64,000 nt of DNA from Propionibacteriaceae bacterium (GTDB taxonomy: Bacteria; Actinomycetota; Actinomycetes; Propionibacteriales; Propionibacteriaceae). Below are positions 15,698-24,972 of the stretch, piece after piece. Both the position numbers and the translations under genes were made by a program. Under the pieces are notes generated by a model. That model did no database searches and was not told the DNA's origin. It worked only from the letters and a program-made list of their open reading frames with translations. Within the stretch, counting starts at the first letter, position 1; every line of letters begins with the position of its first letter. The stretch lies in assembly GCA_031285845.1 (NCBI GenBank), contig JAITVK010000026.1:88096-152095 (forward strand). The letters are read 5' to 3'.

Positions 15698-16862
15698 CGC
15701 GAGCGCTCTCGCGTGGCTCGGGCCAGGTCGGTCAAGTCGCCGGGAGACACCAGCCCACTGAGGATGGTGGAGTTCGGCAACTCGGCGGCAATGAGGTCGG
15801 CCACCTCGGGAATTCTCGATAGAAGAGCGGCGGTCGTGCCGTTGTCCCCAACGGTCAAAACTAGTACCTCGTCGGGTTGGACTCCTTCTTCATCGAGAAG
15901 TTCCGGTGCGTGAGTGCTGAGGACGACTTGGATTTCCGGGTCCCGCTGAGCAGTCGACAACACAACCGGCAACATACGAACAATCGCGGAGTTGAGCGAC
16001 AGTTCTGGCTCCTCCAGCAGGAGCACCCCCCATTCTTTGGACTGCTGATCAGGGTCCACAGCAGCCCGATGAGACGCAGCGTGCCATCTGAAAAGTCAGA
16101 CTCGTTTTGGCGGGCCGCATAGTTGCGCCAATTCCTGTAACCGGCTTCGAGGTGAGGCCGACCGGCCGCGTCGACGGTGACCTCCAATGACTCGAACTCG
16201 GGAACCGCGGCCCGCAAAGCGGTCTGCATCCGCCTCAACCAAGCAGCCCGGGTCTTGGAGGGCACGGTATTCATCTGAGCGATGAAGTCTGTTCCATAGG
16301 GATCATTGGAGCTGAGGCCCTGCTGGCCGGGGTTGCGGATCATTTGCGGAACCAGGTGGAAATAGCGGACCTTGGCCAGATAATCGGCCAGGTCACGAAA
16401 CTCTTTGTTGGCCGAAACCTGTTCAAGATGAGTCTGGGTCAACAGCGCTGGATCGTCGATGTCGAGGTCATCTGGTCGGCGAAGAATGACCCTACTGTTA
16501 TGCTCAACCACCTCCTGATCCACAATGGGTCGATTCTTGCCCCCTTGTTCTCCGCGGATCGCTAAAGTGTATGTCCAATGATCATCGCCGTCGCTGACTT
16601 GGAAGCGGATCTCCATTCGACCTTTGTTGTAGTTTCTCGCGAACAGACTCCGGACCTTCTTCAAGCCGCCGCGCTTCTCAATGGCCGTGTTCAGTCCCCC
16701 TCCAGGACTTGCGATATCAGACACAAAGCGGAACACATCGAGCAGATTGGACTTACCCGAGGCATTGGGGCCAACAATGAATAGTCGTTCTCTCAGCGGA
16801 AACTCGACTGACCGGAAGTTGCGCCAGTTTTTCACGCTGACTTCGGTGATCTTCATGGTCAT
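15694..16862 (-). pseudogene. AAA family ATPase (AAA_21/OLD-like), frame broken at a G tract
   Basis: Two frames together encode one SMC/RecF-like ATPase of about 390 residues. The first carries Walker A GPNASGKS (residues 31-38) and runs through FSDGTLRLIGLLWTLIS. At 16026-16031 the mRNA has six Gs. One more G would restore ...SSPKNGGVLLLEEPELSLN, the Walker B region, which now lies in the -1 frame and continues with STHAPELLDEEG to the stop at 15694. Upstream, GGAGG precedes the start. Possible explanations are a genuine inactivating or phase-variable indel, or a sequencing error. It is the probable sensor or regulator of the adjacent DUF4276 protein. Confidence 0.65.
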
Positions 16863-17165
16863 AGGTCCTCCAAATGTGACGACGATGATCGTCCTGCGCG
16901 GCGAACATCCAACTTCGACAGCCCACGCGGTGTCGCCGACCCGATAATGTCGCTTGGTCGCATTATGTCATACTTCGCCGAGTTGACTGATGGGGTAGCC
17001 TGCGCGACACTTCCGACCACTGACACCCTCAGTTGGGTGTCTCAGTCGGGAGTTCTGCCACCCGCCAGGTCGACGCCCGGCTTGGCGGGAACGCGCCACC
17101 CGACGAAGCGATCATCGCCGTGCTCATCCAAGCGGGCGCTCGAAACACCACCATGGCGGCCGCGC
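16863..17165. other. Intergenic region between the ATPase module and kdpC
   Basis: About 300 bases with no frame that looks like a protein on either strand. It contains the promoter region of the leftward ATPase operon. I see no strong terminator for kdpC. Confidence 0.4.
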
Positions 17166-17771
17166 TCACAATTCATCCAGTGCCAAATTCAGTTCCAGGA
17201 CGTTGATTCTGGCGTAGCCGATGTAGCCCAGATCGGGGCCCTCGGTGTGTTCGGCGACCAACGCCGACACGACATCCACCGCCAGCCTGCGGGTTTGGGC
17301 CACCCGTTCCACTTGGATCGACGCGTACGCCACCGAGATGTCCGGATCCAACCCAGAGCCCGAGGCGGTGACCGCGTCGGCGGGAACCGCGTCCAACGCC
17401 ACATGGTTGAACTCGGCGACCTGCGCGCGACGCTCTTCGATCAGTTGGACCAGCTCTGGCGAGTTCGGGCCAAGGTTCGATCCGGCCGAGGCCGACCCGT
17501 CGTACCCTTGACCAGCCGCCGAAGGTCTGGGCTGGAAATACTGCGGCAGCGGATTGCCCTCAGCGTCGCTGAAACTCTGCCCGAGCAGGGCCGATCCGAC
17601 CACCACGCCCTGTTCATTGATGATCACCGAGTCATGCGATTGACTGGGGAACACCAGGCTCAGCCCGGTCATGACCACCGGGTAGACGATACCCAACAGA
17701 ACGGTCAGGATCACCATGATGGACAACCCGGTCCACCACGGCTTGAGGATCCGCTTAACTGTGGCAGACAT
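17166..17771 (-). CDS. kdpC: Potassium-transporting ATPase KdpC subunit
   Basis: The ATG at 17771 is preceded by AGGAGG six bases away, giving 201 residues. One N-terminal transmembrane segment (WWTGLSIMVILTVLLGIVYPVVM, about 13-35) is followed by the extracytosolic KdpC domain, with GSALLGQSF, PQYFQPRPSA, SNLGPNSPEL and the C-terminal VDVVSALVAEHTEGPDLGYIG. KdpC stabilises the KdpFABC complex and supports high-affinity potassium uptake. It is the last gene of the kdpFABC operon, 74 bases after kdpB. A normal-length family member. Confidence 0.93.
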   Translation of the reverse strand: MSATVKRILKPWWTGLSIMVILTVLLGIVYPVVMTGLSLVFPSQSHDSVIINEQGVVVGSALLGQSFSDAEGNPLPQYFQPRPSAAGQGYDGSASAGSNLGPNSPELVQLIEERRAQVAEFNHVALDAVPADAVTASGSGLDPDISVAYASIQVERVAQTRRLAVDVVSALVAEHTEGPDLGYIGYARINVLELNLALDEL

Positions 17772-17845
17772 GATCCGCCTCCTCACGCCGTCGCTGCGTC
17801 CACCGGCGCCGCCCGCGACCGCACTCGTTGATCATCACGCTCATC

Positions 17846-19978
17846 TCAGTACCCCGGAATCCACATCACAATCAGATCGATCAGTTTGATGCCGATCGCG
17901 GCGACGAGGATGCCGCCGAGCCCGTAGTAGAGCAGGTTGCGGCTGAGAACCCGTTCAACGTTGGCCAAAGAGTACGGCACGCCGAACAGGGCCAGCGGGA
18001 TCAGGATCCCCATCACGGCGATCGAGAAGATCACGGTCGACAAGATGGCCGACGGAACCGAATGCAGATGCAACACGTTCAGCGCGTTCAGGCCGGGGAA
18101 GGTCCCTGCGAACAAAGCAGGGAACAAAGCGAAGTAGCGTACGATGTCGTTGGCCATGTTGAACGTGATCAGCGCGCCACGGGTGGCCTGCTGACGACGC
18201 CCGATGTCGATGATGTCGACGATCTTTGTCGGATCGTCGTCCAGGATCACCATGTTGGCGGCGTGCCTGACAGCCGGGGCGGCCGAGTTCATCGCCACGC
18301 CACAGTCGGCTTGAGCCAGCCCGGGCGCGTCATTCATCCCGTCCCCGCTCATCGCCACGAAATGACCGGCGTTCTGCTCGGCGACGACCACATCGACCTT
18401 GTCTTGGGGAGTGGCGTCGCCGACGAAATCGGCGATCCCCGCCTCGGCGGCGATCGCAGCCGCCGTCAGCGGATTGTCGCCCGTGATCATGATCGATTTC
18501 ACACCCAAGTCGTGCAAATGCTGCATCCTGGACGGGACACTCGGCTTGACCACGTCACGCAATGGCACGACGCCGAGAACCCGACCTTTGCCTTGCGCCG
18601 TGACTTCGGCGACCACCAACGGTGTGCCACCGAGCCGCGCGACCGACGTGGTCTGGGCGTGCAGTTGGCCCAAGACGGAAGCGTCCGGTTGCGCGCCACA
18701 ATGCTTCAACCACGCCACGATCGCCGACTCAGCCCCTTTTCGTACGCTCAATCCCTGCGCGCAATCCCGGCCCGACAAGCGTGTCTGCGCACTGAAACTG
18801 ATGAAATCCCCTGCGGGGGCCTCCGGATCGGACGTGGCGTAGCCCAAATGATCGGCCAGGTCGATGATCGACTCGCCTTCAGCGGTCTTATCCCCGATCG
18901 AACAGTAGACCGCCGTACGAGCCAAATCTTCTTCAGTCACACCATCGAGCGGAATGAATCGAGTGGCTTCCCGGTGTCCGCTAGTGATCGTGCCCGTCTT
19001 GTCGAACAACACCGTCGTGACATCGCCGACCGCTTCCAGGGCCTGGCCCGAGTCGACCAGAACGCCACGCTGCAACAGTTGATACATGCTCGCGATGCCG
19101 GTGACCGACATCAGGGCGGCGATCTCAGTCGGAATCAAACAGACCACCAGCGCCACCAAAATCGGGATCGACACTGGGGCCGCCACCGGAGACACGATGA
19201 CGTTCAGCGTCAACGCCACGAAGACGAACGACAACGAGAACGACGCCAACAGGGCGCTCAACGCCAGTTCCTTGGGAGCCTTGTGACGATGGGTGCCCTC
19301 CGCCAGCGCGATCATCCGGTCGGTGGCGGTGTGGCCCGGGGTCGCGGTCACACGGACGACGACCCGATCAGACAACAGCTTGGTCCCGGCCATGACCGCG
19401 CGCCGATCCCCGCCCGACTCGCGAATGACCGGAGCCGACTCGCCCGTGATCGCCGACTCGTCGAAGGATCCGACACCCCAGACGATGTCGCCGTCAGCCG
19501 GCACAGTGTCGCCAGAGATGAGCAGGAAGAACTGTCCAGGCCGAAGATCGACCGGGTCGACCCGGATGAGCTCGGTCTGATGAGCGCTGGCGTCGTGACG
19601 CGGGTCGTACCGGCTCAACCGTCGCGCCGCGAAAGGCGACTTGGCGTCACGAAGCGCCTTCGTGTGGGCCCGACCGCGGCCTTGGGCCAAGGATTCCGCG
19701 AACGTGGCCGTCAACAACACCAGCCAGGTGGCCACAGCCAAAGTCCAGGTGAAACCGTGTGGCAGCCTCGTCCCACCGGAGGCGACCACGCCACCGAAGA
19801 TCGGTTCGGCGATCGCCACGACGGTGGTCAAAACCCCGCCCGCCCACGTCAACAGCAGCACTGGGTTCGACCACAAGACCTTCGGGTTGAACTTCTTCAA
19901 CGCTTCCAACAGCAGCGGGCCCAAAGGCAGAAAGACCCGACCTTCGCTGGTTTGAACCTGATTGACCTTAGTCGTCAC
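17846..19978 (-). CDS. kdpB: Potassium-transporting P-type ATPase KdpB subunit
   Basis: A 710-residue P-type ATPase. The GTG start at 19978 overlaps the kdpA stop as GTGA and has GGAGG six bases upstream. The phosphorylation motif DKTGTITSGH, the ESAPVIRESGGD actuator region (KdpB form of TGES: ITGESAP), MTGDN written ITGDNPLTAAAIA, and GDGMNDAPGLAQAD are all intact. Transmembrane pairs lie near the N-terminus, around 215-270 and at the C-terminus (ILVAAIGIKLIDLIVMW). It hydrolyses ATP to drive potassium import with KdpA. No degeneration is visible. Confidence 0.96.
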   Translation of the reverse strand: MTTKVNQVQTSEGRVFLPLGPLLLEALKKFNPKVLWSNPVLLLTWAGGVLTTVVAIAEPIFGGVVASGGTRLPHGFTWTLAVATWLVLLTATFAESLAQGRGRAHTKALRDAKSPFAARRLSRYDPRHDASAHQTELIRVDPVDLRPGQFFLLISGDTVPADGDIVWGVGSFDESAITGESAPVIRESGGDRRAVMAGTKLLSDRVVVRVTATPGHTATDRMIALAEGTHRHKAPKELALSALLASFSLSFVFVALTLNVIVSPVAAPVSIPILVALVVCLIPTEIAALMSVTGIASMYQLLQRGVLVDSGQALEAVGDVTTVLFDKTGTITSGHREATRFIPLDGVTEEDLARTAVYCSIGDKTAEGESIIDLADHLGYATSDPEAPAGDFISFSAQTRLSGRDCAQGLSVRKGAESAIVAWLKHCGAQPDASVLGQLHAQTTSVARLGGTPLVVAEVTAQGKGRVLGVVPLRDVVKPSVPSRMQHLHDLGVKSIMITGDNPLTAAAIAAEAGIADFVGDATPQDKVDVVVAEQNAGHFVAMSGDGMNDAPGLAQADCGVAMNSAAPAVRHAANMVILDDDPTKIVDIIDIGRRQQATRGALITFNMANDIVRYFALFPALFAGTFPGLNALNVLHLHSVPSAILSTVIFSIAVMGILIPLALFGVPYSLANVERVLSRNLLYYGLGGILVAAIGIKLIDLIVMWIPGY

Positions 19979-21648
19979 CGCAAACCTCCAGCCAACGGCC
20001 CGACCGTCAACACTGGGAAGAACGTCGGAACGGCGATGAAGACGATCAGCCCGACGAGCAGCACGACGAACTGAGGCCGATGCAGCGGAAGGTCGGCCAC
20101 CATCACCGTGGAACGATCCTGACGCGCGAAAGAGCCGGCCATCGCCAACACCAATGCGATCACCAGGAACCGCCCGAGCAGAATGATGACGCCGAGAATA
20201 GTGTTCAGCCAGGGAGTGTCAGCCGCGAAACCAGCCATCGCCGAACCGTTGTTGATGGCCGCCGACACGAAAGCGTAGATCAACTCGGTCATGCCTTGAG
20301 AGTCGGGATCCGTCATCGAGTTGGCGACAATCTCCGCCCGTACGCCCGGTATCGCCATGGACAACGCCATCCCACCCAATGCGAGCATCGGCATGACCAG
20401 GATGACGAGCGCGGCCAGCTTCATCTCGCGCGCAGTGATGCGTTTGCCGAGCAACGCGGGAGTCCGACCAACCAACAGCCCGGCGATGAACACGGCGATG
20501 ACGACGAGGACCAACAGCGTGTAGAGCCCCGATCCGACCCCGCCTGGGGAGACTTCGCCCAACACCATGTGCAGAATCGCGACCATCTGGCCGAGCGGAG
20601 TGTACGACCCGAGCATCGAATTCGTGGCCCCACCAGTGGTCCCAGTCGTCGCAGCGGTGAACAGGGTCGACCCGATGATGCCGAAACGGACCTCTTTGCC
20701 TTCCATCGCCGCTCCGGCCGCCTGTGGCGCCAACCCACCGCCAGACAGTTCGAACCAGGTCAGCGTGCCGTACGCCACGACCAACAGAATCGCCATCGTC
20801 GCCAGCAGCGAACGCGCCAACCGGAAATCGTTGGCCAGGCGGCCGAAAGTCCGGATCGACGCGAACGGAATCACGATCAGCATGTACGTCTGGAACAAGT
20901 TGACCCATGCGCTCGGGTTCTCGAACGGGTGGGCCGAATTGGCGTTGTAAAACCCGCCGCCGTTGGTTCCCAGCATCTTGATCGCCTCTTGTGAGGCGAC
21001 CGGACCACCGGGAATGATTTGAGTTCCACCAGTCAGCGTCTCCACGGTGGTGAAGCCGTCAAAATTCTGGACCACCCCGGCCGCGATCAGGACGACGGTG
21101 GCCAAAGCAGACAGCGGCAACAGAATCCGAAGATTGATTCTGAGCATGTCGACCCAGAAGTTGCCGACCGTGGTCGAGGCCGATCGCGTGAGCCCTCTCA
21201 CCAGGGCGATCGCGACCGCGAAGCCGACGGCCGCTGACACGTAGCTCTGAACAGCCAGCCCAGCCATCTGCACCGCGTACCCCGTCGTATGCTCAGGTGA
21301 ATAGGCCTGCCAGTTAGTGTTTCCGACGTACGACGCGGCAGTGTTGAACGCCAGATCGGGACTGATCGGGCCCAAACCCAGCGAGTACGGCAGCATGGGC
21401 TGCAACCGCTGCAACCCATAAAGCATGAGGAATCCGACAGCCGAGAACACCAGGACGACCACCAGGTAGCCTTTCCAGGTCTGCTCCTTGTCAGGTTTGA
21501 CCCCGCACACACGATAAATCAGCGACTCGACTTTGCCGTGACGCGGGTTGGTGAACACCCACGCCATGTAGTCGCCCAGAGGCCGATAGGTCACCGCCAC
21601 CGCCACCACCAAGGTGAACAGCGCGGTCACCGCCGCGAACAGTTCCAT
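19975..21648 (-). CDS. kdpA: Potassium-transporting ATPase KdpA subunit
   Basis: A 557-residue, multi-pass channel-like subunit that binds potassium. I take the ATG at 21648, which overlaps the kdpF stop codon; a GTG one codon earlier is possible. Selectivity-filter-type repeats are visible (YVGNTNWQAYSPEH, GTNGGGFYNANSAHPFENP, GTTGGATNSM and SAAINNGSAMAGF), one per pore domain. Length is normal. It sits between kdpF and kdpB with overlapping junctions. Confidence 0.96.
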   Translation of the reverse strand: MELFAAVTALFTLVVAVAVTYRPLGDYMAWVFTNPRHGKVESLIYRVCGVKPDKEQTWKGYLVVVLVFSAVGFLMLYGLQRLQPMLPYSLGLGPISPDLAFNTAASYVGNTNWQAYSPEHTTGYAVQMAGLAVQSYVSAAVGFAVAIALVRGLTRSASTTVGNFWVDMLRINLRILLPLSALATVVLIAAGVVQNFDGFTTVETLTGGTQIIPGGPVASQEAIKMLGTNGGGFYNANSAHPFENPSAWVNLFQTYMLIVIPFASIRTFGRLANDFRLARSLLATMAILLVVAYGTLTWFELSGGGLAPQAAGAAMEGKEVRFGIIGSTLFTAATTGTTGGATNSMLGSYTPLGQMVAILHMVLGEVSPGGVGSGLYTLLVLVVIAVFIAGLLVGRTPALLGKRITAREMKLAALVILVMPMLALGGMALSMAIPGVRAEIVANSMTDPDSQGMTELIYAFVSAAINNGSAMAGFAADTPWLNTILGVIILLGRFLVIALVLAMAGSFARQDRSTVMVADLPLHRPQFVVLLVGLIVFIAVPTFFPVLTVGPLAGGLR

Positions 21649-21737
21649 CACAGACGATCCGGATGAACCAGTGCGTAGAACAGGTACCCGATCGCAGCCA
21701 CCGACATGGCCACTGCGAACACACCGATCACAGTCAC
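21648..21737 (-). CDS. kdpF: KdpF small membrane subunit
   Basis: A 29-residue hydrophobic peptide starting at a GTG (21737), with a single transmembrane segment followed by GYLFYALVHPDRL. The ending YALVHPDRL closely follows the KdpF consensus (YxLxxPExF/L). Its stop overlaps the kdpA ATG as TGATG. GGGGGAGG lies 13 bases before the first GTG and 19 before a second, so the exact start is uncertain. It stabilises the Kdp complex in E. coli. Confidence 0.85.
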   Translation of the reverse strand: MTVIGVFAVAMSVAAIGYLFYALVHPDRL

Positions 21738-21985
21738 AGTTGTTCTAACGCCTCCCCCACCTATCTCGTACGACGCCACACTCGCCGCAGCTAGAACACA
21801 GACATCCTAGAGTACTCCGCGAGGACACATCGCCCGTATCGCATATTCCGCGTGAAGTCGGCCGCACGGTTAGTGGCGAACGCCGCAAGCGGTGCGCCGA
21901 CGCGTCTCGGCCGATCCCGATGACTCCCCCGAAGAATGGTCGAGGCCCGTCGCCAGGACGCACGTCCAAGAGACTCTAGTGACAT

Positions 21986-22008
21986 CTCATCTATACCGCT
22001 ATGATGAG
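21986..22008 (+). promoter_or_regulatory. cstA promoter -10 region inside an inverted repeat
   Basis: TATGAT at 22000-22005 is a good -10 box, 55 bases before the cstA ATG. CTCATC (21986-21991) and GATGAG (22003-22008) form a 6-bp inverted repeat overlapping it, a plausible operator. The -35 is weak (GTGACA at 21979-21984, 15-base spacing). The kdpF promoter must also lie in this divergent gap, but I could not fix it. Confidence 0.4.
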
Positions 22009-22059
22009 GCGGTAGCACGGGTGTGAACAATGCCCCAACCGACACAAGGAAGTGATGCC

Positions 22060-24591
22060 ATGTCCGCGACGACAGCCCCGCCGGCCCAACACCAACCGTC
22101 CGACGATGAGCGATTCATCATCCGCAACAAGGAGGGAATCCCCGTCGGAACGAAACCCCACACCACCTGGAAGCCCTGGAAGATCGCGCTGTGGGGGGTC
22201 ATCGCCCTGTTGGGTGGGACCGGCTGGTACATCTTGGCCGTGATGCGCGGCGAGACGGTGTCCACGCTGTGGTTCGTGGTCGCCGCCGTCTGCACGTACG
22301 TCATCGCGTACCGTTTCTACGCCTTGTTCATCCAGCGCAAGCTCATGCGCCCCGACGACACCAACGCCACACCGGCTGAGCGGATCAACAACGGGCGCGA
22401 CTACGATCTGACCGATCGTCGAGTGCTCTACGGTCACCACTTCGCCGCCATCGCGGGCGCTGGGCCACTAGTCGGACCAGTGTTGGCCGCTCAGATGGGC
22501 TACCTGCCCGGCACGATCTGGATCATCGTCGGAGTCTGCCTGGCAGGCGCTGTCCAAGACATGCTCGTCTTGTTCATCTCGATGCGCCGGGGTGGTCGCT
22601 CATTGGGTCAGATCGCCCGCGACGAGATCGGACCGATTGGCGGAACGATCGCCATCGTCGCCATTTTCGTCATGCTGATGATCGTCTTGGCCGTGTTGGC
22701 GCTCGTCTGCGTCAACGCCATGACCGGCTCGCCCTGGAGCGTCTTCTCGATCGGCTGCACGATCATCATCGCCCTCCTGATGGGCGTCTATCTTCGTTTC
22801 GTACGCCCAGGTCGGGTCGCCGAAGTGTCCATCATCGGCTTCGTCCTGCTGATCTTCTCCATCATCGCAGGCAACTGGGTCGCCCAGTCGCCGATCGCCG
22901 ACGCCTTGACCCTGACTGGAACCGAACTGACGTGGGCGGTCATGATCTACGGCTTCTGCGCGGCCGTCCTGCCCGTCTGGTTGCTGCTGACCCCACGCGA
23001 CTACCTGTCGACGTTCATGAAAGTGGGCACGATCGTCATCTTGGCGGTCGGCATCGTGTTGGTCCAGCCTTTGGCACGTACGGCTGCTGTCTCAGAATTC
23101 GCCGGAAACACCGCCGGGCCGGTCTTCGCGGGGGCGCTGTTCCCCTTCCTTTTCATCACGATCGCCTGCGGAGCCTTGTCAGGAATGCATGCCACGGTCG
23201 CTTCGGGGACGACCCCGAAGATGATCCAGAAGGAATCCCAGACGCGCATGATCGGCTACGCCGGAATGCTGATGGAGTCCTTCGTCGCCATCATGGCTTT
23301 GGCCGCCGCGGTCTCGCTGAGCACTGGAACCTATTTCGCGATGAACATGTCCACCGCCGGGATCATCAAACTCGACACCGCCGCCGTCGACGCCGGCGTC
23401 CTCATCGACACCACCGAGACCGGCGACATCACGGTCTATCTGCCCGACCAGGCCGACATTCCTTCCAGCGCGACCACCTTGACCGCCGACCAGGTCACAA
23501 AGTGGTCGAGTGACATCGCCGCCGGAACTGCGGTGGGCGCGTCGGCGGACGCCAAAGCTGCGGCCAACGAGGCCAAGGCCGCTTCCGCCGCGGTCGCCGT
23601 CACCCAATTGGGTGTGACCGACGCTCAAGGCGACAAGCCACGAGTCGAGTGGGACGAAGACGATCCGGCCAACCCCGGCGCGACCATCCAACTGACTGAC
23701 GAGGCGGCGCTGAAACAGATCGCCGAAGACGTCGGTGAGCCGTCGATCGTGTCGCGTACGGGCGGAGCCCCGACTTTGGCCGTCGCGATGGCCAACATCT
23801 TGCACCGAATCTTCGGCGGCAAAGCGATGATGAGCTTCTGGTATCACTTCGCGGTGATGTTCGAGGCACTGTTCATCCTGTCCGCGGTCGACGCGGTCAC
23901 CCGGGTCACCCGATTCCAGTTGGCCGACGCGATCGGCAACTGGATCCCGAAATTCCGCGACCACTCGTGGCGGGTCGGCTCTTGGCTGTGCACCGCGATC
24001 GTCGTCGCGGCCTGGGGCTCCCTGCTGCTGATGGGCGTGACTGATCCGAACGGGGGCATCCAAACCCTGTTCCCCCTGTTCGGCATCGCCAACCAGTTGA
24101 TCGCCGCGATCGCGCTGATGATCGTCACCGTGGTCGTGATTCGCAAAGGGTACGTCAAATGGTCTTGGATACCGCTGATCCCATTGGCCTGGGACGTGTC
24201 CACCACGTTCACCGCCTCGTGGCAGAAGATCTTCTCCGACAACGCCGCTTTGGGCTATTGGAAGCAGTTCTCGAACGCCCGGGCGCTGATCGACGGCGGT
24301 GGGTTGACCGAGACGGCGTTGGCGAATGCCCAAGCCACAGTACGAAACACTGCCATCCAGGGAACCCTGTCGATCCTGTTCCTGGCCATGGCCGCCGCCA
24401 TTTTGGTGGCCAGTGTCATCCGAGTGATCACAGCCTTGCGCAGTGGTGACACCACGACCTCGGAGGATCCGCATCAAGAGTCGGCTTTCTACGCGCCGTC
24501 GACGTTCCTCGGCACGCGCGTGGAGAAGTCGGTGGAGCGTGAGTTCGAAGCGGTGGCCGATCCGAAGTTCCTGCCACACCGACGCTCATGA
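22060..24591 (+). CDS. cstA: CstA family carbon-starvation/pyruvate transporter
   Basis: An 843-residue multi-pass membrane protein starting at an ATG with AAGGAAG eight bases upstream. CstA signatures are clear: NNGRDYDLTDRRVLYGHHFAAIAGAGPLVGPVLAAQMGYLPG, SGMHATVASGTTPKMI and GEPSIVSRTGGAPTLAVAMA, with hydrophobic helices throughout. CstA proteins import pyruvate and, in some bacteria, peptides. Between the helix ending TGTYFAMNMS and GEPSIVSR there is a loop of about 160 residues rich in Ala, Asp and Thr, much longer than the roughly 60 residues in E. coli CstA. It is coupled to the YbdD-like gene downstream. Confidence 0.92.
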   Translation: MSATTAPPAQHQPSDDERFIIRNKEGIPVGTKPHTTWKPWKIALWGVIALLGGTGWYILAVMRGETVSTLWFVVAAVCTYVIAYRFYALFIQRKLMRPDDTNATPAERINNGRDYDLTDRRVLYGHHFAAIAGAGPLVGPVLAAQMGYLPGTIWIIVGVCLAGAVQDMLVLFISMRRGGRSLGQIARDEIGPIGGTIAIVAIFVMLMIVLAVLALVCVNAMTGSPWSVFSIGCTIIIALLMGVYLRFVRPGRVAEVSIIGFVLLIFSIIAGNWVAQSPIADALTLTGTELTWAVMIYGFCAAVLPVWLLLTPRDYLSTFMKVGTIVILAVGIVLVQPLARTAAVSEFAGNTAGPVFAGALFPFLFITIACGALSGMHATVASGTTPKMIQKESQTRMIGYAGMLMESFVAIMALAAAVSLSTGTYFAMNMSTAGIIKLDTAAVDAGVLIDTTETGDITVYLPDQADIPSSATTLTADQVTKWSSDIAAGTAVGASADAKAAANEAKAASAAVAVTQLGVTDAQGDKPRVEWDEDDPANPGATIQLTDEAALKQIAEDVGEPSIVSRTGGAPTLAVAMANILHRIFGGKAMMSFWYHFAVMFEALFILSAVDAVTRVTRFQLADAIGNWIPKFRDHSWRVGSWLCTAIVVAAWGSLLLMGVTDPNGGIQTLFPLFGIANQLIAAIALMIVTVVVIRKGYVKWSWIPLIPLAWDVSTTFTASWQKIFSDNAALGYWKQFSNARALIDGGGLTETALANAQATVRNTAIQGTLSILFLAMAAAILVASVIRVITALRSGDTTTSEDPHQESAFYAPSTFLGTRVEKSVEREFEAVADPKFLPHRRS

Positions 24592-24824
24592 CTGTGGCAG
24601 CGTCCAGCCATCGTCCGAGCCGCACGCTGGTCGATGGTGTCAGTCGGGTGGCGCGGGCCGTTCGATGGTATGTCCGGGAGTTGCTCGGCGCGGCGGCGTA
24701 CGACCACTATCTCGAACGGTTCGCGCTCGACCATGGCGACGACGACTCGCATCAACCGATGACCGAGAAACAGTACTGGCGCCAACGGATCGACGAACAG
24801 CCGCTCGACGCCCGCTGCTGCTGA
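24588..24824 (+). CDS. YbdD/YjiX family (DUF466) protein
   Basis: A 78-residue protein whose ATG overlaps the cstA stop as ATGA. The family signature is intact: VRELLGAAAYDHYLERFALDH, MTEKQYWRQRID and the terminal DARCC. YbdD-type proteins are encoded next to CstA or BtsT and are required for their pyruvate uptake in enterobacteria. The overlap supports a fixed stoichiometry with CstA. Confidence 0.9.
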   Translation: MTVAASSHRPSRTLVDGVSRVARAVRWYVRELLGAAAYDHYLERFALDHGDDDSHQPMTEKQYWRQRIDEQPLDARCC

Positions 24825-24972
24825 GCCGGACAGGCCTAACAGGGAACAAGACGATCACCGGGGGCGCCTGAGGGCTGCGACCAGGACCGGCCCAACTCAG
24901 TGGGAATCCGGCCTCTGCCGAACGCCGGGCTCAGTTCAACAGCGGCGATCCCGCCTGACTTGGCGGCCCGAC

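Noticed and set aside
16020..16035. Programmed -1 frameshift in the AAA ATPase.
   Set aside because: The codons AAT GGG GGG TGC do not form a proper X XXY YYZ heptamer, while a single missing G restores the exact family sequence.
17828..20074. A 748-codon open frame on the plus strand opposite kdpB.
   Set aside because: It is an antisense shadow rich in Arg, His, Asp and Gln; the minus strand encodes an intact KdpB.
21738..22020. c-di-AMP (ydaO-type) riboswitch upstream of kdpF.
   Set aside because: I could not find the conserved core elements on the minus strand.
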